NCBI RefSeq assembly: GCF_004135365.1
Contig: NZ_CP035492.1
Span: 1,982,501-2,046,500, forward strand
Source of the DNA: Paenibacillus protaetiae
GTDB lineage: Bacteria > Bacillota > Bacilli > Paenibacillales > Paenibacillaceae
DNA: 64,000 nucleotides
Reading direction: 5' to 3'
Part shown: piece by piece, positions 23,976-33,192 of the stretch
How the letters are laid out: every line of letters starts with the position of its first letter
Numbering within the stretch: position 1 is the stretch's first letter
Position numbers and translations under genes: made by a program
Notes under the pieces: model-generated
Told to the model about the DNA's origin: nothing
Seen by the model: the letters and a program-made list of their open reading frames with translations, nothing else
Database searches by the model: none

Positions 23976-25208
23976 CTAGGCGAATACGCGTTCCGCAAGC
24001 CAGACGGCGCCAAGCGCAAGCGCGGCTGCGGAACCCGTCATAACCGCGCGTCTTGCATACTGCCATTTATGAAGCAGGTACAATACCGGAAGCAAAACGG
24101 CGACCAGCAATATTTGGACGGCTTCAATGCCGAGGTTAAAGCTGATCAAATCTCCTGCAAGCTCGGTTTTTGGCAGGTCCATCGCCTTCAGCAAATCTGC
24201 GAAGCCCATGCCATGGATCAAGCCAAATAAGAACGTCAGCACCCAACGGTAGCTGACCTCTCTGCGGACCAAATTATCGATGGCCACGTAGCAAATGCTA
24301 AGCGCGATGGCAGGCTCGACTAACCGCGGCGAGACGTTGATGATGCCAAGCACTGTCAATGTCAGCGTAATGCTATGTGCAACAGTAAACGCCGTAATCA
24401 TAGCGGCGTACTGTTTAAATGATTGTCTTGCGATAAGCAGCGAAAACAGGAACAACAGATGGTCATAACCGCCTAAAATATGATGAATGCCAAGCTCGAA
24501 AAACGAAAACCAGCCTGACGTTGAATCCCCTTCGCTTTCGCCCGCTCCGGACGCTGTGACAGGCTGGTCTGCAGTGTTCTTTTGCCCGTCCGCGCCTGTA
24601 TTGGCAGGCTGCTTGTTTTCGGAGGACAGCCCGCTTGCATCAGACGGCAGATCCGCATATTCATTTTCTGTCATCTGCATCGCCCAGAGGCGGTTGTCCC
24701 CCGACAACGCCGCGGTGCTCTTCTGCTTCCCATAGTTGATCGTCAGTAAATCCACGTAATTGGACGAGGTCTTGCTTTGCTTGTACAGCTGGTCCGTCAT
24801 GGCGATAGGCTGTCCCGAACCGACAGGCGGGTACGAAGCTTTCAAGATGACTTTCGTCGCGTCTCCTTGCCGGTCAAGCACGCAGCTAATAACTTTCGTC
24901 CATGGCGTCACAGCTCCGCCGATCTTAAGCGCGATGTTTTGCTGCAGCAGTGCGGTCAACGGCTCCTTGATGGCATCAAACTCCTCCTGCTCCAGCATGC
25001 CGTTGGAATTGGCGTCCCCGCCAACCAGTTCAATAACCGACAGTTCGTCCAATGAATACGTCATTTCAGTGCTTGAACGGGTCAGGTCGAGCGTTGTATA
25101 CCCGGCGCTGTAAGCATGGGCGTCCGCTTTCCAAGAGAACGCCTGCACCGTAAAGAAAACCACAATCAAAAAACCGGCCAGAAACCGCATGGCGCCTAAA
25201 AATCGCAT
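23976..25208 (-). CDS. HupE/UreJ-2 family protein with EF-hand loop
   Basis: A signal peptide is followed by a 230-residue extracytoplasmic part and six or seven membrane helices. The extracytoplasmic part holds a textbook EF-hand loop, DANSNGMLEQEE, with ligand positions 1, 3, 5, 7, 9 and 12 filled. The membrane part has the HupE signature: HHILGGYDHLLFLFSLL, FTVAHSITLTL, GLIHGMGFADLL and FNLGIEAVQI. His and Asp residues in these helices are thought to handle nickel or cobalt in relatives. A strong AGGAGGAG site precedes the ATG. It opens the four-gene membrane operon, 94 bases downstream of the giant SLH protein gene. Confidence 0.85.
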   Translation of the reverse strand: MRFLGAMRFLAGFLIVVFFTVQAFSWKADAHAYSAGYTTLDLTRSSTEMTYSLDELSVIELVGGDANSNGMLEQEEFDAIKEPLTALLQQNIALKIGGAVTPWTKVISCVLDRQGDATKVILKASYPPVGSGQPIAMTDQLYKQSKTSSNYVDLLTINYGKQKSTAALSGDNRLWAMQMTENEYADLPSDASGLSSENKQPANTGADGQKNTADQPVTASGAGESEGDSTSGWFSFFELGIHHILGGYDHLLFLFSLLIARQSFKQYAAMITAFTVAHSITLTLTVLGIINVSPRLVEPAIALSICYVAIDNLVRREVSYRWVLTFLFGLIHGMGFADLLKAMDLPKTELAGDLISFNLGIEAVQILLVAVLLPVLYLLHKWQYARRAVMTGSAAALALGAVWLAERVFA

Positions 25209-25240
25209 TCTCTCATTCTCCTCCTTCTAAAAGACAACAG

Positions 25241-25266
25241 GGATGCCGCTCAAATGAGCGGCATCC
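25241..25266 (-). terminator. Hairpin between the giant SLH gene and the HupE operon
   Basis: A perfect 12-bp inverted repeat (25241-25252, 25255-25266). On the minus strand it is followed by a modest T-rich stretch. It could attenuate read-through from the 7.5-kb gene into the membrane operon. Confidence 0.6.
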
Positions 25267-25302
25267 TCCCGTTGCCTGATGCTGATCTACGGTGTAATGC
25301 AA

Positions 25303-28300
25303 TTAATGGTGAAGCAGGTTGTACACAATTTGAGCCGATTCAGCACGGGTCGTGATGCCTTTCGGATCAAAATTGCCTTCGCCGCGCCCTTGCACGAGAT
25401 GCAGCTCTGCAGCCGATTTGATAAACGCAATTGCCCATGGCGCGATATTCGCTTCGTCCTTGAACACTGCTTCATCGGAGCCAGCCGAGGTTGCACCGCC
25501 GGCATGCGCATAAGCGCGCATCAACATAACAGTCATTTCCTCGCGTGTAATTGACGCGTTCGGATCAAACATCGTACTGGTTTTGCCTTGAACGATGCCA
25601 GCCTGAACCGCAATGGCAACGTCCTCCGCAAACCAGTCGTTCGTTTTCACATCTGCGAAGGAGGCTTGGCCTTTCTCCGTCAAATGCAATGCGCGAACCA
25701 GTTGCGCAACGAATTCCGCACGCGTGACGTTGCGTTTTGGTTCGAATGTATTTGTGCTCGTACCGTTAACAATATGCTTTGCAGTCAGTTCGCGAATCAC
25801 GTCCGCCGCCCAGTAATCCGCCGGTACATCCCCAAACCTCTTGTCATATTCGAGAACCGCGTACTGGCTGAAATGGCTGATTTGCGCCGTCATGTAGCCG
25901 TCCTTGTATGTGCCGCCAATGTATTCCAATGTGCCGTTATCAGCGATGTAATACACGCCGGAAAGCGCCGGATTCACGCCGGAGCCAACTTTCAGCTTGA
26001 TCAAGATCGGTTCGCTGAAAGTCGAGAGTTCCGCTGTCTTGCCGCCCGCTGCCGTAATGGACAGACGGAACGAATAGATGTCTCCCGCAGGCTTCAGCTC
26101 TGCGCCAGAGAAGGCTTCGCCCTTGGCAATCACCTGCGCCGCCTCTCCGCTTGCCAACGGAATCAACTGCAACGTTATCGTACTCTTCGACTGTGCGTCT
26201 GCCGGCAGTTTGCCAATCAGCTGCTGCAGCAGTTCCCCCGGAATCGTAAGCGAGAGATCTCCTGCATTCAGCAGAAGGCTTTCGCCTTTGAACGTGTTCG
26301 CGAGATCAGCGGCTAGCTTGACTTCCTGTGTACCAGCCGGAATAGCGGCGGACTTAATGCCGCTTCCGATATCCGTCAGGCTGCCAGTCGTAAGCGTGTA
26401 AGTTTTGTCTGGTACTGAAGGCGCCGTACCATGCTGGTTATTATCGCTGCCCGATTTAGCCTGCACCGTTACGGTCGCACTAGCTGTGAAGCCGCCGTCG
26501 TCCGTCGTTACGGTAATCTTCGCCGTGCCTGGCGCGACTGCCGTTACATGACCGGAAGCGTCTACCGTAGCAACCGACTCTGCATCCGAGCTCCATGTTA
26601 CGTTTTTGTTTGTGGCATTTGCAGGCGCTACCGTTGCCGTCAGGACATACGGATCGTCACCCAACGTCATGGTAAATTCCGATTTGTCTAGCCCGACTCC
26701 TGTTACCGCTGTCGTCTCTCCCTGATTCACCGACAATTCGTGGGTGTCCCGCACGCGGATCCGGTTGCCGAGCGAATATTTGCCGCTGAGGCCTACAGCC
26801 TTCAGCGTGTCCCCGACCTTCATGTCCGGTACCGGTACGCCGCTTTGATTAATGATATAACCATCTACGAACACGGTTACGTCGCCTGATCCGTCGTTGA
26901 TGATATAAGTGCTGCTATCTTTGATTTCTTTGACGATGCCTTCTACTTGAACCAACTGGCCTTGGTAAGCGTCAGATACCGAGTCAGCCGTGGACACCAG
27001 CTTCGGAGCGACAGGAGATCCGGATTTCAGCACGACGATGCTGTTCGCAAACCGGTCGAATACCAGCTCCTTGTCGTTCTCAAATGTACTGATATGGCCA
27101 TAGACGCGTACCGTATCGCCAAGCTTCAGCGAACCCGCCGGCACTTCACTGAAAGCGACGACGCCGCCGGTTGCATCCTGGATATATGCCGAATCATAAA
27201 ATGCCGTCGTCGTCACTTGGCCTTCGACCATGACGCTTGTTCCTTCCGGCTGCTGACGTGCCTCATTTATCGGCATAACCTTCGGTTCTAGGTGTGCCAG
27301 CCAGTTGACAACGTTGACAGAGAACGGAATGTTGTTCGTCGGTCCATCGTTCTGCGTCATTTGCTTGTCGTTGAAAATGTTCATACCCGACAACACAATA
27401 CGGCCATTGCCGATCTGTTCGGCCGCAACGAGCGGAATAACTGAACCGCCGGTAACATCCGTCAGCGCCGGACCATCCTTGCCTTTCGACGTTTGCACGT
27501 TGTATGCGTACGTATCCGCCTTTACTTGCGGACTGTCCTGGAACGTGGTCTCGTTGCCGCGCGCCAGAATCGTTACGTTATCGCTATCCGTCAACGCCTT
27601 CTTGCCGCCGCTGCCGTCATTGGCAGCCAAACTCGAGCCGCTGTAGAAATCGAGCAGCGGAATGAAGTCCGTCAACCCGCCGTTGACAGGCTGATTATGC
27701 AGGCGCACAGAGAAATTCGATGTCAGCGGCGTCGACCAGAAATTACCTTCCTTTGTTTCATCAAATACACCATCGTTATTCACGAGCATGCTAGAGCCGA
27801 TACCGGCAAGCAAGCTGTTCAAATTTTGCGGAGTGCCGTTATAGTTGCTCTTCTCGCTCATCAAGAGCGCTCCTCCGCCATCGACGTAGTTCTTCAGCAC
27901 GTCGATTTCGCCTGCCGTGTACTGCGTGCTCGGATGTGTGACGACGAGTACGCCTACATCGGCGAGAAGTGAAGCGGTCAAAGCCGTTTTGTTCTCGACG
28001 ACTGTGTAGCCTTGCTGCTTCAATGTCAGCGTCAGGGACGTCAGGTTATCCTTATACGATCCCGTATCGCTTGAAGTGTTTTCATTGTTGTGCGTCGCAT
28101 CGATCATAACTTTTATGCCAAGCGGCGCTTTGACGCTGAGCGCTTGCTCGAATTTGTTTTCGCCCAAATCGTTGCCGTCCCCGGCTTCCAGGACGACGAT
28201 CAGCTTATGGTCGCCCGCGGTCGGGTTCGCCCAGCTAACGCTGGCGGTCGCGCTCTGATTGGATGCAAGAGACTCAATCGTCGCGTCGCCGATCAGATGC

Positions 28301-31300
28301 TGCGCGTCGATGCTGTCGTAGTAAAAATGCGCCGTCAAATTCGTCAGGCTAATCGTGCCGAGATTGGACAAACCAGCCTTCAACGTCGCCGGCACGCCAG
28401 CGATGGCTGCGCCTTCAGCGACAGACAAATCGTTGACCTTCACTGACAACGGATCTTGAGGAGACCAAATCGGCGCAGAATACGTGCGGTCTCCATCCTT
28501 CTGTGTCACACGGATAACGAACCATTGTTGGCCGCCGACCACATTGACGACCGGCTTCCAGTTGAACGACGTGCTGTCGCTGGACGGCGTGTATGTGTCG
28601 ATAACACGGCCGCCGTTCGTAACCAGCTCCACCTTCGCGATGTTGTCGTTCGAAGGCGTAGTAATGAAGCTGTACTCCGGATCGCTTGCACTTTCGGACA
28701 CTGCATCGCTGCCCGTTACGTCGAAGTTCAGCGTCTTCGAATCGACGGTAGCGCCCATGTAGTAACCGTTAGCCAGGACGTCGAGCTGTGCGTTCGGGTC
28801 CTCGCTGAAATACACGTGCATGTTGCGCATCGCGTCAAGGAGTGAATCCTGCGTCAGGTCCTTGGCAACGATGATCGTGCGCTTCTTCGTTTGGCCCCAA
28901 GTGCCATCGTGGTTGTCTTCGCCATAGGTTGGCGCAACATGCCATCCAAGGTCCAGCGCGCTGAAAAACTTGTCTTCCGCGTTCACATACGAATAGTTGC
29001 CTGAGCCATTGCCGACTTCCAGCATCGTAAACAGCTTGTCGACGTTTTTGTCGTATGGAATAAAGTTGTCGAACGCGTTTGCGCCCATAGCCGGATGGTT
29101 AAACTGCGCCACGATATTATCGTAGGTCAACGTCCATGCGTAATAGTTTTGCAAGCTTTGGTACGTACCGCCATTCTGTACGCGGTCAATGAAATTGGTC
29201 GTACCGAACACATTTGAATGGCCCCAGGTCGTCGAGGTCATCTCAAAAGCCGGGAAGACGACGAAGCTGCCATCTTTGGTGTATTCGTTGGCCAGATCCT
29301 TGGTCAACTGCCAATCCGAGCCGCCCGTCCGTTCCGGCATGCCGTTATGGTCGACAGTGTCCTGACCAACCAAGTTCGAGTCAATGTCATGCGAATGGTC
29401 AGAAAACGCGAAGTAATCGTAGCCATGCGCCTTAGCTGCCTTCAGCGCATCTTCCGGCGCTCCTTGCGCGTCATGCGAAATGTTCGTATGGTTATGCGTC
29501 GTCCCCCGGTAATGATTGCCTCCGGTGAAACGCTCCAATATTTCAAACGTCCACGTATGCGTTGATGCATTGCCCAGATTGTCCTTGCCGCTCACTTGCA
29601 CGGTGTGCGTGCCGATCGGCAAATCGTCATCCGCAGTCAGTGCCAGCTTGATTTGTGTCTCGGACAACTCAGCCTTAGCCGTGAAGTCTTTACCGTCAAT
29701 GCTGATGCCAAGCGTTGTTGCGTCAACGCCGTTCGGATCGTCGACATTAACGGACACGACCGGGTGAAAGCTTTCAACCTGATCGTTCTGTGCCGGCTGC
29801 TCGTCCGAGTAAGCTGGTCCGTCCGTATCCGACACGACAGGCACCAGATGCGGGGCTGCGGCACTGCCGGACGACTGGTTCGGCTGGCCGGACGTTTCCG
29901 CTTCAATGTAATAATATACATTTGTTGCCGTCACGTTTTCTTTCGGAATCCTGGCATTGTAGTTCAGGTTGTCAGTCGTAACCATCGGAATCGGAGCGAA
30001 ACTCGCGTCGCCCTCGTTCTTATAGTAAAGCGTCACGGAGTCCGCGTATTTAGCCTTCACGGTGAACGGAATGTCCAATCCGATGTACGCTTTTACCAAC
30101 GGTGTATGGCTGAACTGCATATCGCCTTTAATATCTGCAGTGTTTCTTGGTACAAGATAGTAGCCGCTCGTATAAGGAGCACCCCATTTTGTCTGTTCGA
30201 CAACACCTGTGAAGCCAAACGTGTCGCCCAGAGAAACCGCAGTATTGATGTCGATGCCTGAGTTTGCAGCGATCTTCACGATGGCTACATTGCCATCATC
30301 GTCAGCTATCGAGATGTTGTAATCCGGACCGTTCTTCGGAATGTTCGTTACTTTGCCGCGAACCGTAACCAAAGTTCCTTCCAGTTGCTCGGCCTTCGCG
30401 TAGTCGCCCAGATCGGCAATCGACGTAGTTGCGGCTGCAACCAGAGTATCCATTCCTTCGTCCGTAACCGATGATGGCACGAACTGCATAGAACCTGCCG
30501 CGAAGACGGCTTTGCCTTCGAGTTTCACCTTATGGCCGGGTTGAATCGTATCCGCTGGAGCCTGCGCGCTAACGACATGGATGCCGCCTGTGGCATCTTG
30601 CACGTAGTAACTCGTGTTCTCCGTACCAATCGCATTGTTAGCGGATGTTACAACGCCTTCGATCGTCGTCGCATAGCCGACGTTCAACGGAACGCCATTC
30701 GTATCCGTTCCCTCAATATCTGCAATTGCCGATGTTGCTGCAGGTGCCGCATCGACATGCGCATAGAAACTCTCCGGCTGCGTGCCGTCTTTAAACGTCA
30801 CATAAACCGCTTGGCTGCCCTGCACATCGTTTAACGTCAGGCTGAAGGAGCCGTCAGCCGATGCTGCCGCTTGGCCGACCTGCTTTACGGTGCCGTCCGC
30901 CACAACATATGCGCTCACTGCCGCAGATGCGGGAACGGAGCCGGCTGCGCCCAAGAGAGACGAGCTGCTTGCCGAGAATGTAATTTTCGAGGCATCCGGC
31001 GTTGTCATCGTCTTGGAATTATGCAGAACGATTTCTTTTGGATCAGTCTGCACATCTGGCGAATTCAGAACAAAATCATTTGCGGTGTCGCGATTAAAGT
31101 AGCCGTTGCCAAGACCAAACGCATGCCGAGGATCTGAGCCGCTGTCCGTCTTGCGCACGATAGCCCCGCCTTTGATAAGGCTATTATAGAAAGGCGCACC
31201 CCAATGATCGGTTGGCAGCTTGAACGCAGTGTTCGATCCGTCGCCAAACGCCACGATGTCGATGGCGCGCGGATCGTCTTGTCCGGTTAAGCCTGTCGTG

Positions 31301-32793
31301 GAGTAAGCGAGGGTGATGATGCCGCCCGCGCTTGCACTCGGGCTAAGCGCCGTACCGGCCGCTTGGTCGGCTGCAATTGGCAGCGGACCGCCCGTCGCGG
31401 CTGTGCTGCCGGAGACGAGATAATAACCATGCGCCTTGATCGTGCCGCTCAGCTTGTAGCCCGAGCCAATGCTCGTGCCGGTTTGGGACGTATAAACCAG
31501 CGACCATTTATTATTAAATGAAATATCTTCGTTCGTGCGGTTGTACAACTCAAAATATTTCGTGTTGTAAAACGCGCCACCATTACCGCCGTTTGCATAC
31601 AGCTGGCTGATAACGACATCGCCTGCCGTATAGGTTGCCGGCGTTGACACCGTTACTGATGCGCTTGCCGTATAGCTCCCGTCTGCGGTCGTCGCCGTGA
31701 TGATTGCCGATCCGGCGGCGACCGCAGTTACGTTGCCAGTCCCGTCAACCGTCGCGACAGCGGTATTGTTGGATGCCCATTGCACCGCCTTATTCGTCGC
31801 GTTTGTTGGTTCAACCTTTGCTGTCAACTGGCCTGTCTGGCCGACGTCAAGCGACAGATTGTTATTATCCAGGTTCACGCCCGTTACGGCGATTGGCGTA
31901 TCGTCAACCGTCAATTGAGCCGTATCCTGGAAGCCGCCGTCAGCTGTCGTGACCGTGATCGTTGCCGTACCAACAGCGTTAGCCGTCACGGTGCCGTTAT
32001 TGACGCTTGCGACTGTCTCGTCGCTGGAGGTCCAAACTACCGCTTTGTTCGTGGCATTGCTAGGCTGGATGGACGCAGTCAGCTTCTCCGTTCCGCCAGG
32101 CTGTAGCGTGAGCTCCGATTCGTTCAGCGATACGCCCGCCACGGCCACCGGCGTTGTTGTGCCGACCGGCGTACCGCTGACCGTAATGTTGCCGATACGG
32201 CTTGTCCCGGCCGTTCCAATGGCAGTTCCGTTTACTGCCGTAGAATTGTCGGCGACTCTCCACCGTATGTAGACGTTCGGCGAATCGTTAACGTCCGCAG
32301 GCAGCACGTGATTGCTGATGACACCCGTCGTGGGATCATTGGCCACAACGTACGTAGTGCCATCGGATTTCCAAGATTCATTGTCCGTGCTGTATTCCAG
32401 TACGAACGTCTGCGGTCCCGTGTTGGAGCTTTGCTGCACGGAAGACAACGTTATATTGTCGTATCCTTCCGTGCTCAATTTAACCAGCCAATACGAGACG
32501 CCTTTTACCCAACCCGTCGTCGTAACCGATTTCGGGTTCGTTCCTGCAACCCCGATGGCTCCGGCGCCTATCGGCGCGATTACCGTTGAAGGGTTGTTTT
32601 TATTGGCTTCGATACCGTCGTTCGCATAATACGTCGTTGTATCGGAGTCACTAAAATTACTCCATTGCGCCAGCAGCTCCGGCGCCCCGTCTGCGCGTGC
32701 TGTCCCCGACTGCGGAATCAATATGCCAGCCAGCAGCACAAAAGTCAGCGCAAGACCAATCCACTTTCGGTTAATTCTTATAAATGACTGCAT
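25303..32793 (-). CDS. Giant SLH-anchored multidomain protein with PHP/CehA-type phosphoesterase domain
   Basis: 2,496 residues, exported (signal peptide to about 34). Domains in order: N-terminal beta-sandwich (40-210); two Big_2 Ig-like repeats (215-383); a lamin-tail-like domain (390-575, AGDVVISQLYANGG, KYFELYN); an OB-fold-like part (690-900); a PHP/CehA-type metallophosphoesterase (about 1090-1340); a CARDB-like domain (1448-1550); a GATase/ThuA-like fold (1560-1790); two OB-like repeats (1837-2015); a third Big_2 (2028-2108); an unassigned part; and three SLH repeats (2315-2496). PHP metal residues are all present: TTHNHTN, SDHSHD, E...WGHSN, FNHP and YGEDNHD, so it is probably active. 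Lamin-tail and OB domains are common in secreted nucleases. Likely role: scavenging phosphate esters or nucleic acid at the cell surface. The ribosome site is GGGAGAG. Confidence 0.85.
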   Translation of the reverse strand: MQSFIRINRKWIGLALTFVLLAGILIPQSGTARADGAPELLAQWSNFSDSDTTTYYANDGIEANKNNPSTVIAPIGAGAIGVAGTNPKSVTTTGWVKGVSYWLVKLSTEGYDNITLSSVQQSSNTGPQTFVLEYSTDNESWKSDGTTYVVANDPTTGVISNHVLPADVNDSPNVYIRWRVADNSTAVNGTAIGTAGTSRIGNITVSGTPVGTTTPVAVAGVSLNESELTLQPGGTEKLTASIQPSNATNKAVVWTSSDETVASVNNGTVTANAVGTATITVTTADGGFQDTAQLTVDDTPIAVTGVNLDNNNLSLDVGQTGQLTAKVEPTNATNKAVQWASNNTAVATVDGTGNVTAVAAGSAIITATTADGSYTASASVTVSTPATYTAGDVVISQLYANGGNGGAFYNTKYFELYNRTNEDISFNNKWSLVYTSQTGTSIGSGYKLSGTIKAHGYYLVSGSTAATGGPLPIAADQAAGTALSPSASAGGIITLAYSTTGLTGQDDPRAIDIVAFGDGSNTAFKLPTDHWGAPFYNSLIKGGAIVRKTDSGSDPRHAFGLGNGYFNRDTANDFVLNSPDVQTDPKEIVLHNSKTMTTPDASKITFSASSSSLLGAAGSVPASAAVSAYVVADGTVKQVGQAAASADGSFSLTLNDVQGSQAVYVTFKDGTQPESFYAHVDAAPAATSAIADIEGTDTNGVPLNVGYATTIEGVVTSANNAIGTENTSYYVQDATGGIHVVSAQAPADTIQPGHKVKLEGKAVFAAGSMQFVPSSVTDEGMDTLVAAATTSIADLGDYAKAEQLEGTLVTVRGKVTNIPKNGPDYNISIADDDGNVAIVKIAANSGIDINTAVSLGDTFGFTGVVEQTKWGAPYTSGYYLVPRNTADIKGDMQFSHTPLVKAYIGLDIPFTVKAKYADSVTLYYKNEGDASFAPIPMVTTDNLNYNARIPKENVTATNVYYYIEAETSGQPNQSSGSAAAPHLVPVVSDTDGPAYSDEQPAQNDQVESFHPVVSVNVDDPNGVDATTLGISIDGKDFTAKAELSETQIKLALTADDDLPIGTHTVQVSGKDNLGNASTHTWTFEILERFTGGNHYRGTTHNHTNISHDAQGAPEDALKAAKAHGYDYFAFSDHSHDIDSNLVGQDTVDHNGMPERTGGSDWQLTKDLANEYTKDGSFVVFPAFEMTSTTWGHSNVFGTTNFIDRVQNGGTYQSLQNYYAWTLTYDNIVAQFNHPAMGANAFDNFIPYDKNVDKLFTMLEVGNGSGNYSYVNAEDKFFSALDLGWHVAPTYGEDNHDGTWGQTKKRTIIVAKDLTQDSLLDAMRNMHVYFSEDPNAQLDVLANGYYMGATVDSKTLNFDVTGSDAVSESASDPEYSFITTPSNDNIAKVELVTNGGRVIDTYTPSSDSTSFNWKPVVNVVGGQQWFVIRVTQKDGDRTYSAPIWSPQDPLSVKVNDLSVAEGAAIAGVPATLKAGLSNLGTISLTNLTAHFYYDSIDAQHLIGDATIESLASNQSATASVSWANPTAGDHKLIVVLEAGDGNDLGENKFEQALSVKAPLGIKVMIDATHNNENTSSDTGSYKDNLTSLTLTLKQQGYTVVENKTALTASLLADVGVLVVTHPSTQYTAGEIDVLKNYVDGGGALLMSEKSNYNGTPQNLNSLLAGIGSSMLVNNDGVFDETKEGNFWSTPLTSNFSVRLHNQPVNGGLTDFIPLLDFYSGSSLAANDGSGGKKALTDSDNVTILARGNETTFQDSPQVKADTYAYNVQTSKGKDGPALTDVTGGSVIPLVAAEQIGNGRIVLSGMNIFNDKQMTQNDGPTNNIPFSVNVVNWLAHLEPKVMPINEARQQPEGTSVMVEGQVTTTAFYDSAYIQDATGGVVAFSEVPAGSLKLGDTVRVYGHISTFENDKELVFDRFANSIVVLKSGSPVAPKLVSTADSVSDAYQGQLVQVEGIVKEIKDSSTYIINDGSGDVTVFVDGYIINQSGVPVPDMKVGDTLKAVGLSGKYSLGNRIRVRDTHELSVNQGETTAVTGVGLDKSEFTMTLGDDPYVLTATVAPANATNKNVTWSSDAESVATVDASGHVTAVAPGTAKITVTTDDGGFTASATVTVQAKSGSDNNQHGTAPSVPDKTYTLTTGSLTDIGSGIKSAAIPAGTQEVKLAADLANTFKGESLLLNAGDLSLTIPGELLQQLIGKLPADAQSKSTITLQLIPLASGEAAQVIAKGEAFSGAELKPAGDIYSFRLSITAAGGKTAELSTFSEPILIKLKVGSGVNPALSGVYYIADNGTLEYIGGTYKDGYMTAQISHFSQYAVLEYDKRFGDVPADYWAADVIRELTAKHIVNGTSTNTFEPKRNVTRAEFVAQLVRALHLTEKGQASFADVKTNDWFAEDVAIAVQAGIVQGKTSTMFDPNASITREEMTVMLMRAYAHAGGATSAGSDEAVFKDEANIAPWAIAFIKSAAELHLVQGRGEGNFDPKGITTRAESAQIVYNLLHH

Positions 32794-33087
32794 GTACGAG
32801 ACTCACTCTCCCTGTTATGTGTAGCTCAATGCTTTCCGACGATCCAACCCTCGACCTAATCTATCAATGATCATTTAGCTAATTTCAGCTAATCCACCCC
32901 TCTGCTGGAATCCCGTCCACCCGCCCTTTTGACCGATATGTTCGACAAATTTTGTGAAAAATCGACTTTTGTCGTATAAAGTATAAACCAGCATTTCTGC
33001 AGACGCCTCTTAAGAAATTGTAAAGCTCCAGAGCCATACTACTGGATGTCCGGTCTAGCGGGGGATGTATCATCCGAAAAGGCAAAA
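32794..33087. other. Long leader/promoter region of the giant SLH gene
   Basis: No gene is seen in either strand. The region carries two Spo0A-box-like sites (described separately) about 150-180 bases before the start codon. It also has a short palindrome AATGATCATT near 32866-32875. With the adjacent terminator at 33091-33128, the gap to the next gene is 399 bases. Confidence 0.6.
32941..32976 (-). promoter_or_regulatory. Candidate pair of Spo0A boxes
   Basis: TTCGACA (32941-32947) is the reverse complement of the perfect 0A box TGTCGAA. TGTCGTA (32970-32976) on the other strand matches six of seven. Together they form an inverted repeat CGACAAA/TTTGTCG. They lie upstream of the giant SLH gene only, because the neighbouring MFS gene is terminated before them. 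Confidence 0.4.
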
Positions 33088-33090
33088 ATA

Positions 33091-33128
33091 AAAAATGGCG
33101 GTTAGCAGAAATCTGCACCGCCATTTTT
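33091..33128. terminator. Terminator of the second MFS gene
   Basis: A 12-bp stem AAAAATGGCGGT/ACCGCCATTTTT with a 14-base loop. On the minus strand the 3' arm ends in a run of T. Confidence 0.8.
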
Positions 33129-33192
33129 ATGGGCTGTATTTGCTCTATTACCAGTCATCCGCAGAACGTGCGGCGCAAATGTTATAACTTCA

